Below, in pieces: positions 34,575 to 42,774 of a DNA stretch of 53,963 bases (its first letter is position 1; each line of letters begins with the position of its first letter). Location: assembly GCF_022664465.1 (NCBI RefSeq), contig NZ_JAKREV010000010.1:1-53963 (forward strand), written 5' to 3'. The translations under genes and the position numbers were made by a program. The notes below the pieces were generated by a model, which saw only the letters and a program-made list of their open reading frames with translations, did no database searches and was not told where the DNA came from. The stretch comes from Sphingomonas hankookensis (GTDB lineage: Bacteria; Pseudomonadota; Alphaproteobacteria; Sphingomonadales; Sphingomonadaceae).

Positions 34575-34856
34575 CTAGACGCCTTCCGCCTTTAAAACCT
34601 GCTGCCGTTCGAACGCGACGGGCGACAGCATCCCGTTCCTGACCCGCTTGCGTACAGGGTTGATAGAACATCTCGACGTATTCGAACGCGTCCTGCCGGG
34701 CTTCCTCACGGGTTTTATTGGTGCAGCGCCGGATGCGCTCACGCTTGAGCAAGGAGAAGAAGCTCTCGGCGACGGCATTGTCATGGCAGTTGCCGCGTCG
34801 GCTCATCGAGTGCTCAAGATTGTGAGCCCGGATGAAGCCAGCCCACTCCATGCTAG
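34575..34856 (-). pseudogene. IS3-family OrfB, C-terminal remnant with a frameshift
   Basis: Minus-strand codons give RAHNLEHSMSRRGNCHDNAV and AESFFSLLKRERIRR, the end of an IS3 integrase with its catalytic Glu. Near 34659 the frame shifts, and the last part (NPVRKRVRNGMLSPVAFERQ) continues in a second frame to the stop at 34575. The sequence downstream (CTAGAAAACTAGGGGCTA) resembles the element's right end. It is joined in frame to a truncated host gene at its other side. Confidence 0.8.
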
Positions 34857-35070
34857 TGACCGCCTCGTGGCTCAAGCCGTCGCGTCGCACGACATCGATC
34901 GACCCGGCGAGCACCAGCCACGCCGGCGCTCCCAGCTCGCCGATATCGAAAACCACCGTGCCGGAAGCAAATTTCTGCGCGGGGCCGCTCGCGAACCGGG
35001 ACGCGATTTCGAGTTGCCCCGACTCGAGGACCGGAAACATCTGGTGCTCGCGCGTGCCAAAAGTGCTCAT
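34854..35070 (-). pseudogene. N-terminal remnant of a cyclic-nucleotide-binding-domain protein
   Basis: The ATG at 35070 opens a frame of about 72 codons (VLESGQLEIASRFASGP, then FDIGELGAPAWLVLAGSIDV) that resembles the cNMP-binding domain at the N-terminus of some thioredoxin-reductase-like FAD proteins. It is cut by the IS3 remnant, and the frame runs on into transposase codons to 34567, making a chimeric open frame of 167 codons. Its start overlaps the stop of another gene remnant (ATGA), so an original operon junction survives. Family identification is tentative. Confidence 0.5.
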
Positions 35071-35150
35071 GCGTGTTTACCGACCGGCTGGAGGCCGAGC
35101 AGCACGGTCGGGATCAGTTCGGACAAAGTAGGATGGATCGGCACAAGCAT
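35067..35150 (-). pseudogene. C-terminal remnant resembling a pyridine-nucleotide-disulfide oxidoreductase
   Basis: About 27 codons ending at the TGA at 35067 read VPIHPTLSELIPTVLLGLQPVGKHA. The IHPTLSELIPT stretch resembles the last strand of dihydrolipoamide-dehydrogenase or mercuric-reductase-like proteins, where an HPT(x)(S/T)E motif carries the active-site His and Glu. The rest of the gene is missing, replaced by an SDR remnant. The short length limits confidence. Confidence 0.4.
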
Positions 35151-35436
35151 TCCCATTCCTCATCGGGGATCTCGAAAAGGCCTGAGTGCCGAAGATGCCG
35201 GCATTGCTGACCAGGATGTCGACCGCTGGTCCCGACGTTACCGGCCACACTGCGTACATCAACATGCACGACCTCGCGCTTGAGGTTGGCGACAGCCTCT
35301 TAGGTACAACTCTCGGCGCGCCCATTCAAGACGACGATTGACCCGGCTGCCGCCAATATTTTAGCGAGCGCAAAGCCGATCCCGGCGGTCGAACCGGTCA
35401 CGAGCGCCGTCTTGCTGGAAAGGTCGGTCTTCTGAG
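35142..35436 (-). pseudogene. Degenerate SDR gene
   Basis: The minus strand starts with LSSKTALVTGSTAGIGFALA, a clear SDR cofactor motif, then reaches an in-frame TAA shortly after VVLNGRAESCT. After a deletion and frame changes, VDILVSNAGIFG and an EIPDEEWE-like segment appear in other frames. The catalytic Tyr-Lys region is absent. This is a dead gene with at least one nonsense change, frameshifts and an internal deletion. Confidence 0.75.
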
Positions 35437-35481
35437 CTACCTTCCAGGGATAACCTTCGCCGGTCGGGTTTGTTCGTAAAG

Positions 35482-36336
35482 TCAGCCCTGCGCGGTGAGT
35501 TGCGCCCGCACGGCATCGGCCAGCGGTGTCGTCGGACGCCCGATCAGCTTCGAGAGCTGATGGCCGTCATCGAACAACGCGCCCTTCGAGGCATCGACGT
35601 CCCACGCGGCAAGCCCTTCAGCAAAGCCGTCGGGCAGGCCGACCTGCCTCAGGATCGCGGCATAATCTGCCTGCGGCAGATCGCGGTACGGGATGTCGCA
35701 ACCCGTCTGGCGTGAGATCTCGGCGGCAAGGTCGGCGAGCATCACCGCGTCGTCACCGGCCAGCTCATAGGTCTTGCCCTCATGGCCGGCGCTGGTCAGC
35801 ACGATGGCTGCGGCTTGGGCATAATCAGCGCGGGTCGCGAGCGACAGGCGTCCCTCGCCAGCGCTGCCGACGAGCGCACCATTCTCCAGGGCTGCGGGAA
35901 TCGAGCCGGTGTAGTTCTCGGTGTACCAGCCATTGCGCAGGAGGGTCGTCGGGATACCGGAGGACGCCAGCAGCGCTTCGGTCGCGCGATGCTCCTCGCC
36001 CAGACTGATCGGCGAGCGGTCGGCATGCAGCAGGCTGGTATAGACGATACGCTTGATGCCTGCCTGCTTGGCGGCCTCGATGACGTTGCGGTGCTGCGGC
36101 TCGCGCTGCCCGACCTCGCTCGATGAGATCAGGAGCAGCGTGTCGACCCCGGCCAGCGCCGGAGCGAGCGTCTCGGGCTGCGCGTAATCGAAAGCGCGTG
36201 CCTCGACGCCCAGATCGCTGGCCTTTTCGGGCGAGCGCACCAGCGCCACGATCGGCTCGCCGGTCGATTTGCGCTTCAGGCTTTCGATGACGAGGCGGCC
36301 AAGCTGGCCGGTCGCGCCGGTGACGGCGATAGTCAT
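35482..36336 (-). CDS. QorB-like NAD(P)H:quinone oxidoreductase (NmrA family)
   Basis: A 284-residue atypical SDR starting MTIAVTGATGQLGRLVIESL, with VALVRSPEKASDL, LLLISSSEVGQREPQHRNVI and YTSLLHAD, all typical of QorB quinone reductases. GGAG precedes the ATG at 36336; the frame stays open to 36582 but the extra part overlaps the dioxygenase gene. It lies 29 bp downstream of the DODA-type dioxygenase on the same strand, so both are probably one operon under the divergent LysR at 37293. It is a paralogue of the protein at 1489-2355. Confidence 0.85.
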   Translation of the reverse strand: MTIAVTGATGQLGRLVIESLKRKSTGEPIVALVRSPEKASDLGVEARAFDYAQPETLAPALAGVDTLLLISSSEVGQREPQHRNVIEAAKQAGIKRIVYTSLLHADRSPISLGEEHRATEALLASSGIPTTLLRNGWYTENYTGSIPAALENGALVGSAGEGRLSLATRADYAQAAAIVLTSAGHEGKTYELAGDDAVMLADLAAEISRQTGCDIPYRDLPQADYAAILRQVGLPDGFAEGLAAWDVDASKGALFDDGHQLSKLIGRPTTPLADAVRAQLTAQG

Positions 36337-36365
36337 GACAATTCTCCTTCGGTGACGCGATAAGA

Positions 36366-37166
36366 TTAGTTGAAACGGAAGCCCGAAATGGCGGTCGACA
36401 GGACTTCCTCGGCATAGACCCGGGCGCCTTCGCCCTCGGTCGCACCGGCTGCGACCATCAGGGGCAGCAGATGCTCCTCCTTGGCCGGGGGATGGGCGAA
36501 CCGTGCCGAGGGCGCATCGGCCCAGCGCGCCAGGCGCTCGGCCCGCTGCGGGCCGTCGAGTTCCATGCTTTCGGCCAGCCACTGGTCGAACGCTTGCGAG
36601 CCGGGCGTCGAGCGCGGGTCGCCATAGGCGCGCATGTTGTGAAAGCTCATGCCCGAGCCGAGGATCAGCACGCCCTCCTCACGCAGCGGCGCAAGGGCGC
36701 GGCCCGCAGCGACATGGAGGGCCGGGTCCAGCCCCCGCTCGACGGACATCTCGATCAGCGGAATGTCCGCATCCGGAAAAGCCACTTTGAGGGGGACGAA
36801 CACGCCGTGATCTAGGCCCCGCTTCGCGTCGACAGTCGAGGGGATACCCGCATCCTTGAGCAAGGCCGCGGCACGAGCGGCGAGCGCGGGTGCGCCTGGC
36901 ACGTCGTAGCGCAGCTGATAGGTATGGGGCGGGAAGTTGTAATAGTCGTAGATCAGTTCGGGCCGTTCGGCGCCGGTGAAGGCGAAGCCGTCCGTCTCCC
37001 AATGTCCCGAGACGACGAGGATGGCCTTGGGCTTCTCGGCGAGCGTGTTCGGCAGGTTGCGCAGGAACGCTTCCATACCGGTCCACACGCCGCGCGGATC
37101 GTCCATGAAGAAGCAGGGGCCGCCGCCATGCGGGATGAAGTAGGTGGGCTGGACGCTCATGGTCAT
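36366..37166 (-). CDS. DODA-type extradiol dioxygenase (YgiD-like)
   Basis: A 266-residue protein of the LigB/DODA class. Metal-binding histidines are visible in YFIPHGGG near the start, VVSGHWET, GLDHGVFVPLK and GSGMSFHNMR, and the C-terminal HPPAKEEHLLPLMVAAGA is family-typical. YgiD homologues open catechol-type rings such as DOPA, using Zn or Fe. The start is uncertain: GGAG sits 3 bp before the ATG at 37166 and 9 bp before that at 37160. It is divergent from a LysR gene and upstream of the quinone reductase; a role in quinone or catechol detoxification is inferred. Confidence 0.88.
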   Translation of the reverse strand: MTMSVQPTYFIPHGGGPCFFMDDPRGVWTGMEAFLRNLPNTLAEKPKAILVVSGHWETDGFAFTGAERPELIYDYYNFPPHTYQLRYDVPGAPALAARAAALLKDAGIPSTVDAKRGLDHGVFVPLKVAFPDADIPLIEMSVERGLDPALHVAAGRALAPLREEGVLILGSGMSFHNMRAYGDPRSTPGSQAFDQWLAESMELDGPQRAERLARWADAPSARFAHPPAKEEHLLPLMVAAGATEGEGARVYAEEVLSTAISGFRFN

Positions 37167-37292
37167 ACACTCCGGTGCAGGCGCCGCGGAGGCGGCCTGG
37201 TTCATCGATCTGTTGGCCGGAATATGTGCCCGCTATCGCGCAATGATAATCGCTCGCGTAGAAGGATCAGCTTCAACCACGGGTAGGAAGTC

Positions 37293-38201
37293 ATGGCGGA
37301 TCGGTTGACGGGTATGGACGTATTCGTGCGGGCGATCAGGCTCGGTGGCATCTCTGCTGCCGCCCGTGATCTGCACATGTCGCCTGCGATGGCGGCCAAG
37401 CACCTCGACGCCCTTGAAGCGCGGCTTTGCACAACGCTGGTCCAGCGCTCGACGCGTCGACTGTCGCTGACCGAGGCGGGCGCTGACTATTTCGAGAAGG
37501 CCGAACGTATCCTGATGGAGATCGGTGAAGCCGAGGCGGAGGCATCGTCGCGATCGATCACCGCGCGGGGACTGCTGCGCGTCAGTGCGCCCGCCACCTT
37601 CGGCGTCCTGCACCTTGCCTCGCTCGTCCCTACATTCTCCGCGCGTCATTCCGAGGTGACGATCGAACTGGGCTTCAACGATCGCTACGTCGACCTGCTG
37701 GAAGAGCGATGGGATGTGGCCGTGAGGATCGGGCGCCTTGCCGACAGTGCGCTTGTTGCCCGCAAGCTCGTGGCGATGCGCGTCGTGCTGTGTGCCGCCC
37801 CCGCCTACCTGGAGCGGCGCGGAACGCCCACCCGCCTGGCCGATCTTGGCGATCACGATTGCCTCGGCCACACCAACGCGTCGCTTGCAGGAACGACATC
37901 GTGGGCGTTCGGCAAAGACGGGACGATCAAAGTGCCGATCTCAGGATCGATGTGTTCCGACAATGGCGAGGCCTTGGTTCGCGCTGCCATCGCGGGCCAA
38001 GGGCTGGTTTATGGGCCACGCTTTATTGCGGCAGAGGCGCTTCGCGCCGGCCAATTGAGCGAGCTTGAGCTGGACGAGCCGCCTATGATGCTGGGAGCGG
38101 CATATGCCATCACACACCCGACGCGGCGCCCCGCCGCCAAGACGCGGGCGTGGATTGACTTCTTAGCCGAAGCACTCCCCGCTCTTGGCACCGATTGGTG
38201 A
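37293..38201 (+). CDS. LysR-family transcriptional regulator
   Basis: A 302-residue LysR protein of the common DNA-binding type starting MADRLTGMDVFVRAIRLGGISAAARDL. The recognition helix region (MSPAMAAKHLDALEARLCTTL) and effector domain (GLLRVSAPATFGVLHLASLV) are complete. It is divergent from the dioxygenase-quinone reductase pair across about 90-130 bp and probably regulates it. TAGCAGACG-type inverted repeats lie right after its stop. Confidence 0.9.
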   Translation: MADRLTGMDVFVRAIRLGGISAAARDLHMSPAMAAKHLDALEARLCTTLVQRSTRRLSLTEAGADYFEKAERILMEIGEAEAEASSRSITARGLLRVSAPATFGVLHLASLVPTFSARHSEVTIELGFNDRYVDLLEERWDVAVRIGRLADSALVARKLVAMRVVLCAAPAYLERRGTPTRLADLGDHDCLGHTNASLAGTTSWAFGKDGTIKVPISGSMCSDNGEALVRAAIAGQGLVYGPRFIAAEALRAGQLSELELDEPPMMLGAAYAITHPTRRPAAKTRAWIDFLAEALPALGTDW

Positions 38202-38211
38202 GAGGCCGAGC

Positions 38212-38253
38212 TAGCAGACGTCCCGAGTTTTCACCCGAGGACCGCGTCTGCTA
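38212..38253. repeat. Inverted repeat after the LysR gene
   Basis: TAGCAGACG and CGTCTGCTA are perfect 9-bp arms separated by 24 bp, immediately after the LysR stop. It may be a terminator-like stem, though the loop is long and no T-run follows, or a relic of a mobile end. The stretch to 38419 shows no complete gene. Confidence 0.55.
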
Positions 38254-38419
38254 TCTCAAAACATCATGGTCTTTTATGATTGTAGATATCAGTGACCCAG
38301 CGAAAGCGACGCCCACAACCGCACATGGCTGGCATCGATAACGCCGAGGCTTGGTCCCTTTCAGTTGGTGCAGCGGGGGCCGCGGGCGCGGCGGACGTTG
38401 CGGGTGAGCGTGAACCGCA

Positions 38420-39436
38420 TCACTGCCAACCCTCGATGACGATCTTGCCGCGTGCGGTAGTGCTCTCAAGCGCCTGGTGCGCGCGCTTGAGGTTCGCGGC
38501 GTTGATGGGGGAGAAACGTTCGGTGAGGGTGGTGCGCACCTCCCCGGCGTCCACGAGGCTGGCGATGGCCGACAGGGTCTGACCCTGCGTTTCCATATCA
38601 GCGGTCTCGAACATGGACCTGGTGAACATAAACTCCCAGTGGGTCGACACCGACTTGCGTTTGAACGGTACGACATCGAGCGTCTTGGGGTCGTCGATGA
38701 GCGCAAAACGTCCCTGCGGGGCGATCAGCTCGGCGATCTGCTCGATATGCTCGTCGGTGTGCGTGGTCGAGAAGACGAAAGCCGGCGCGCCAATGCCCAA
38801 ATTCGCCACTTGCCGAGCCAGCGGCTGGCGATGATCGATGACATGGTGCGCACCGAGCTCGCCCACCCAGGCCTGCGTTTCAGGGCGCGAGGCTGTCGCA
38901 ATGACGATCAGCTCGGGTACTTGGCGAGCAAGCTGGATTGCCATCGAGCCTACCCCGCCGGCACCCCCGACAATCAACAGCGCATGTGCTGCACCGGCTA
39001 CAGGAGTACGCACGGACAATCGCTCGAAGAGGGCCTCCCACGCGGTGATCGCCGTCAGCGGCAACGCCGCTGCCTCTGCCCAATCGAGGCTGGCCGGTTT
39101 CTTCCCGACAATGCGCTCGTCGACCAAGTGCAACTCGGCGTTGGTCCCATCGCGGCCGATGCTGCCCGCGTAGAACACCTCGTCGCCCGGTTCGAAGCCG
39201 CGCACTTCAGGGCCAACAGCGCGAACGACACCGGCGGCATCCCAACCCAGGACACGCCAATCACCGTGGATCGAACCCGAGCCAGCGCGCACCTTCGTGT
39301 CAACCGGGTTTACCGAGACAGCCTTGACCTCGACGAGGAGATCACGGCCGGTAGCGTTGGGATCGGGAAGTTCGATATCGACGAGAGCTTCCGTGCGATC
39401 GATCGTTCCGGGCTGCTGGTAGCCGATTGCGCGCAT
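38420..39436 (-). CDS. Zinc-type alcohol dehydrogenase-like reductase (quinone oxidoreductase branch)
   Basis: A 338-residue MDR protein. It has the GroES-like N-domain (LLVEVKAVSVNPVDTKVRAG, LGWDAAGVV), the Rossmann glycine motif LIVGGAGGVGSMAIQLA and a C-terminal ARGKIVIEGWQ. It lacks the zinc-ligand Cys set of true alcohol dehydrogenases, as in the YhfP/ZADH quinone-reductase group. It lies 85 bp from the 3' end of a LysR gene on the same strand, with which it may be co-transcribed. NADPH-dependent reduction of quinones or enones is the family role. Confidence 0.87.
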   Translation of the reverse strand: MRAIGYQQPGTIDRTEALVDIELPDPNATGRDLLVEVKAVSVNPVDTKVRAGSGSIHGDWRVLGWDAAGVVRAVGPEVRGFEPGDEVFYAGSIGRDGTNAELHLVDERIVGKKPASLDWAEAAALPLTAITAWEALFERLSVRTPVAGAAHALLIVGGAGGVGSMAIQLARQVPELIVIATASRPETQAWVGELGAHHVIDHRQPLARQVANLGIGAPAFVFSTTHTDEHIEQIAELIAPQGRFALIDDPKTLDVVPFKRKSVSTHWEFMFTRSMFETADMETQGQTLSAIASLVDAGEVRTTLTERFSPINAANLKRAHQALESTTARGKIVIEGWQ

Positions 39437-39520
39437 GATAATTCCTATTGTCAGGGGCTATATAGCGAATTTTGTCGCGTACGGGATACGCACAAGCGAC
39501 GTCGCGGTTCGACATCGTCC

Positions 39521-40456
39521 TCAGGCTGGCGACGGCGTGGCTGCCGCTGCCGTCTTCCCCTTGAGATCGGTGATAACCTCGCCGATTAGTGCCCGCAGCC
39601 AGCGATGCGCGGGGTCGTGCCGATAGCGGACGTGCCACGCCATCTCAACGGGAAAGCTGCCGAGGTCGACCGGGGCCGGCAGGATCTTCAGCCGGGGGTC
39701 GTGCATCAGCCGCCTGCAGATGAGTGAGGGTAGGATGGCGCAGTAGTCGGTCACCGCCACCATCTCGGCTACCGCGAAGAAGTTGGTCACCGAGATCGCG
39801 ACGTTGCGCTTCAGCTGCTGATGCGCCAGCGCCTGGAACAGCCCGGCGCGCATCCGTCCGGGCGGCACGATGTTGACGTGCTTCATTGCCTCGAACTGCT
39901 CGCGCGTCATGGCATCGCCGACGTCCGGATGGTCGGCGCGGACGGCGCAGGCGAGCCCTTCGTCCATCAGGTGCTGGACGACGAGGTTGTCAGGCGGGTC
40001 GACGATGCGGCCCAGCACGAGCGCCGTCATGCCCGACACGACGCCCGTCTCAACGAGATCGTTGCCGTAGGGGGTCAGGCGGAGCTTGATGCCAGGCGCG
40101 ACCTTCTCCAGGCGCGCCACGACAGCGGGGACCAGGACGAACTCGACATAGCCGTTCGGCGCGATGGTGAAGAGCCGTTCGGCCTGTGCGGGATCGAAGG
40201 CCTGCTGACCGAGGATCGCGTCGTCGAGCTGCGCGAGTGCCTCGGCGATCAGCGGCGAGAGTTCAAGCGCGATCGGGGTCGGCTGGATGCCGTAGCGCTC
40301 GCGGACGAACAGTTGGTCCTGAAGCATCAGTCGTAGACGCGACAGGGCGTTAGACAGGGCGGGCTGTGTCATGCCCATGCGCTCGGCGGCCCGCGTGACG
40401 CTGCGCTCCTCCATCAACGCGACGAAGATCGGCAGCAGGTTCAGATCGTAGCGCAT
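39521..40456 (-). CDS. LysR-family transcriptional regulator (NodD-like branch)
   Basis: A 311-residue LysR protein starting MRYDLNLLPIFVALMEERSVTRAAERMGMTQ, the NodD/NahR/LinR-type opening with the SNALSRLR recognition helix. The effector domain begins around 90. It is divergent from the DJ-1/PfpI gene with 113 bp between, and probably regulates the operon of DJ-1, ABM, small protein and SDR. Proteins of this branch often respond to aromatic compounds. Confidence 0.9.
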   Translation of the reverse strand: MRYDLNLLPIFVALMEERSVTRAAERMGMTQPALSNALSRLRLMLQDQLFVRERYGIQPTPIALELSPLIAEALAQLDDAILGQQAFDPAQAERLFTIAPNGYVEFVLVPAVVARLEKVAPGIKLRLTPYGNDLVETGVVSGMTALVLGRIVDPPDNLVVQHLMDEGLACAVRADHPDVGDAMTREQFEAMKHVNIVPPGRMRAGLFQALAHQQLKRNVAISVTNFFAVAEMVAVTDYCAILPSLICRRLMHDPRLKILPAPVDLGSFPVEMAWHVRYRHDPAHRWLRALIGEVITDLKGKTAAAATPSPA

Positions 40457-40569
40457 GCAGTCATCCTGTTAGCATTATATCTGAAATCAAAAAAATAAAC
40501 TTCTGGAATATGTCAACGACGCCCATTTCCCATCCATCGGCGACGGGCGCCGCGAACATGGAGGTTCAG

Positions 40570-41364
40570 ATGAGCAAGGGACAGGTTCTCGTTCTTGGAT
40601 CGAACGCGACGCAGATCGGTCTGCGTGGCGGCGGTACCGCGACGGTCGGTCAGTATCTCAACGAGACGGCAGTCCCTGCGCTGGCTCTGCTCGACGCCGG
40701 CTATGATATCGTTCTCGCCACGCCCAATGGGGCTAAGCCGCACATCGACGCCGTCTCCGTTTCGGTTGATCATTTTGGTGGCGATGAGACGGCATTCCAG
40801 CGAGCCAAGGACTTTTTTGCCAGCCATCCGGCGATGAACGACGTCCGCAGCTTGCGCTCTGTCGTCGAGGGCGGCCTGGACGGCTTCGTCGGAGTGTTCG
40901 TGCCGGGCGGCCACGCTCCCGTCGTCGACCTGATGCAAGACCACGACGCGGGCACGATCCTCCGTCACTTTCACACGGCGGCCAAGCCGACCGCGCTCCT
41001 CTGCCACGGACCGGTAGCCGTTGTCGCTACGCTCGACGATGCTCCGGCCTTCCGCAAGGCGCTGGAGGAAGGCGATGACGCCGGGGCGGCCGACCTGGCG
41101 CGAGACTGGATCTACTCAGGCTACCGCATGACCGTCTTCTCGGCGAATGAGGAGAAGATCGCTGAGGAGCAAGTGCTGAAGGGCGAGCTCTTTTTCGACA
41201 TGGAAAAGGCGCTGCGGTCGGCCGGTGGCGACGTCTCGGTCACTGACAAGAACTTCGCTTCGAATGTCGTCGTGGACCGGGAGCTGATCACGGGTCAGAA
41301 TCCGGCGTCGGACCAGGCCATGGCCGACGCTTTGATCGAAGCCCTCGATCACGCCGCTGCGTGA
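40570..41364 (+). CDS. DJ-1/PfpI-family protein (type 1 glutamine amidotransferase-like)
   Basis: A 264-residue DJ-1/PfpI protein. The nucleophile elbow is TALLCHGP with Cys145-His146, and the acid site and VFVPGGHAPVVDL oxyanion segment precede it. The length and the cap segment around 150-190 resemble HchA/Hsp31-type glyoxalase III proteins. GGAGG is 5 bp before the ATG at 40570; an in-frame ATG further upstream at 40510 has no site. It is the first gene after the divergent LysR and is followed by a hairpin terminator. Likely role: detoxification of reactive carbonyls. Confidence 0.87.
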   Translation: MSKGQVLVLGSNATQIGLRGGGTATVGQYLNETAVPALALLDAGYDIVLATPNGAKPHIDAVSVSVDHFGGDETAFQRAKDFFASHPAMNDVRSLRSVVEGGLDGFVGVFVPGGHAPVVDLMQDHDAGTILRHFHTAAKPTALLCHGPVAVVATLDDAPAFRKALEEGDDAGAADLARDWIYSGYRMTVFSANEEKIAEEQVLKGELFFDMEKALRSAGGDVSVTDKNFASNVVVDRELITGQNPASDQAMADALIEALDHAAA

Positions 41365-41379
41365 GTACCAGGATGACGG

Positions 41380-41404
41380 GCGGGGCGCTCAGGATGCGCC
41401 CCGC
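41380..41404. terminator. Hairpin after the DJ-1 gene
   Basis: GCGGGGCGC and GCGCCCCGC are perfect 9-bp arms with a 7-base loop, 15 bp after the DJ-1 stop. It is a strong GC hairpin that may partly stop transcription before the ABM gene, though only a short T-poor tail follows. Confidence 0.6.
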
Positions 41405-41435
41405 TTCGCATATAACCATGACAAGGAACGGTGCC

Positions 41436-41732
41436 ATGACAGCCAACGTGAAGATCGTCGCCGTGCTCACCGCCCGTGCGGATACCGTCGACCGCCTGCA
41501 CGCTCTGCTCGACGCCATGTTAAAGCCGAGCCGTGCCGAGCCGGGCAATTTGCGCTACGATCTCTGGCAGGACCAGAGCGATCCGAACCGCTTCGTCCTC
41601 GACGAGCTGTACGCGGACGCGGATGCGGTTGCCGCCCACCGCGCGACGCCCCACTTCCAGAACTACCTCTCTCAGATCGGCGATCTGGCCGAGCGCGGCG
41701 CGTTCGTCCTCAACCCCGTCTCCGCGACCTGA
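41436..41732 (+). CDS. Antibiotic-biosynthesis-monooxygenase (ABM) domain protein, YgiN-like
   Basis: A 98-residue ferredoxin-like ABM protein. The opening VKIVAVLTARADTVDRLHALL, the EPGNLRYDLWQDQSDPNRFVLDELYADADAVAAH core and the FQNYL segment are the family pattern of quinol monooxygenase YgiN and relatives. AAGGAA precedes the ATG at 41436, preferred to one at 41361 that overlaps the DJ-1 stop. Members oxidise quinols or are orphan cofactor-free oxygenases. A second ABM protein lies at 43424-43717. Confidence 0.85.
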   Translation: MTANVKIVAVLTARADTVDRLHALLDAMLKPSRAEPGNLRYDLWQDQSDPNRFVLDELYADADAVAAHRATPHFQNYLSQIGDLAERGAFVLNPVSAT

Positions 41733-41742
41733 GGGTGCTGCC

Positions 41743-41922
41743 ATGGGCAAGCTTAAAGAATGGGTGGGGTCGGCGCTGCTGGCACAACCGTTCTACGTAG
41801 AGGAGCTGCGGATGATCGGCCTGTTGGCACCTGCGCTTCGCCTAGGCTTTATGGGCCTCGTTTATCCACGCGGCGGCTACCGCTGGCGCGGGGCCGCGAT
41901 CCAGCGGAAAATCAACATCTGA
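41743..41922 (+). CDS. Small protein of unknown function
   Basis: A 59-residue frame 10 bp after the ABM gene and 18 bp before the SDR, on the same strand, with GAGGG before the ATG. It starts MGKLKEWVGSALLAQPFYVE, has a hydrophobic middle (MIGLLAPALRLGFMGLVYP) and a basic end. I do not recognise it. Its tight operon position, ribosome site and amphipathic character support it as real; a small membrane-associated peptide is possible. Confidence 0.55.
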   Translation: MGKLKEWVGSALLAQPFYVEELRMIGLLAPALRLGFMGLVYPRGGYRWRGAAIQRKINI

Positions 41923-41940
41923 AATCAAGGACACACAGTC

Positions 41941-42681
41941 ATGACCAAAGGTATCGAAGGCAAGGTTGTTCTCATCACCGGCGGCAGCACCGGTATCGGC
42001 GCGGAAACCGCGCGGCTTCTCGCTGAACGCGGTGCGAAGGTCGCCATCGCCGCCCGGCGCAAGGACAAGCTCGACGAGGTCGTCGCGCAGATCGCCGAGA
42101 ACGGCGGAACGGCACGCGCCTATGCGCTCGACGTCACCGACAAGTTGGCGGTCGAGTCCGTGGTCGCCGCAATCATTGCCGATTTCGGCCGGCTCGACGT
42201 GCTGGTCAACAATGCTGGGCTGATGCCGATCCGTCCGATGGCCGAGGTCAACACCGAGGAGTGGGACCAGATGATCGACGTCAACCTGAAGGGCACGCTC
42301 TACGGCATCGCCGCGGCTCTTCCCGGCTTTCTCGAGCAGGGCAGCGGCCACATCATCAACCTGAGCTCGGTTGCGGGCATCAAGGTCTTCGCACCAGGCG
42401 GCACGGTCTACTCCGGCACCAAGTTCGCCGTCAGCGCGATCAGCGAGGGTCTTCGCCAAGAGGTGGGCGAAAAGGTCCGTGTCACGTCTATCGAGCCCGG
42501 AGCCGTCGAAAGCGACTTGAAGTTCACGACTTCGGGCACGGCTGCCGAGACGGTACTCGACTTCTATAAACAGGCCATCCCTGCGGCGTCGGTGGCGCGT
42601 GCTATCGCGTTCGCTGTCGAACAGCCTGATAACGTCGACATCAACGCGATCGTCATCCGGCCGACCGCACAGCAGTTCTGA
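41941..42681 (+). CDS. SDR-family oxidoreductase
   Basis: A 246-residue classical SDR with TGGSTGIG at residues 13-20, NNAG, and the YSGTKFA catalytic Tyr/Lys segment. The C-terminal VEQPDNVDINAIVIRPTAQQF matches the SDR at 3534-4259, so the two are paralogues of one NADP-dependent branch. It ends the DJ-1/ABM operon and is followed by a good terminator. Substrate unknown. Confidence 0.9.
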   Translation: MTKGIEGKVVLITGGSTGIGAETARLLAERGAKVAIAARRKDKLDEVVAQIAENGGTARAYALDVTDKLAVESVVAAIIADFGRLDVLVNNAGLMPIRPMAEVNTEEWDQMIDVNLKGTLYGIAAALPGFLEQGSGHIINLSSVAGIKVFAPGGTVYSGTKFAVSAISEGLRQEVGEKVRVTSIEPGAVESDLKFTTSGTAAETVLDFYKQAIPAASVARAIAFAVEQPDNVDINAIVIRPTAQQF

Positions 42682-42692
42682 CGATGGAGAGG

Positions 42693-42717
42693 AGGCGGAG
42701 CGGTGTGTGCTCCGCCT
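42693..42717 (+). terminator. Rho-independent terminator after the SDR gene
   Basis: AGGCGGAGC and GCTCCGCCT are perfect 9-bp arms with a 7-base loop, followed by TCGTT, 12 bp after the SDR stop. It closes the DJ-1-ABM-SDR operon. Confidence 0.75.
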
Positions 42718-42774
42718 TCGTTACGTCAGTCAATCACACCGCCGTTCAGCTAAAATTGCGGCGTAGCGACAAAC

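Noticed and set aside
35077..35325. An 82-codon minus-strand frame between the cNMP remnant and the quinone reductase
   Set aside because: It crosses the SDR remnant and the oxidoreductase tail in changing frames; it is a by-product of a broken region and not a gene.
35430..35450. A tRNA D-arm-like string (GTAGCTCAG on the minus strand)
   Set aside because: It falls in the first codons of the degenerate SDR gene and has no acceptor stem, anticodon or TPsiC arm nearby.
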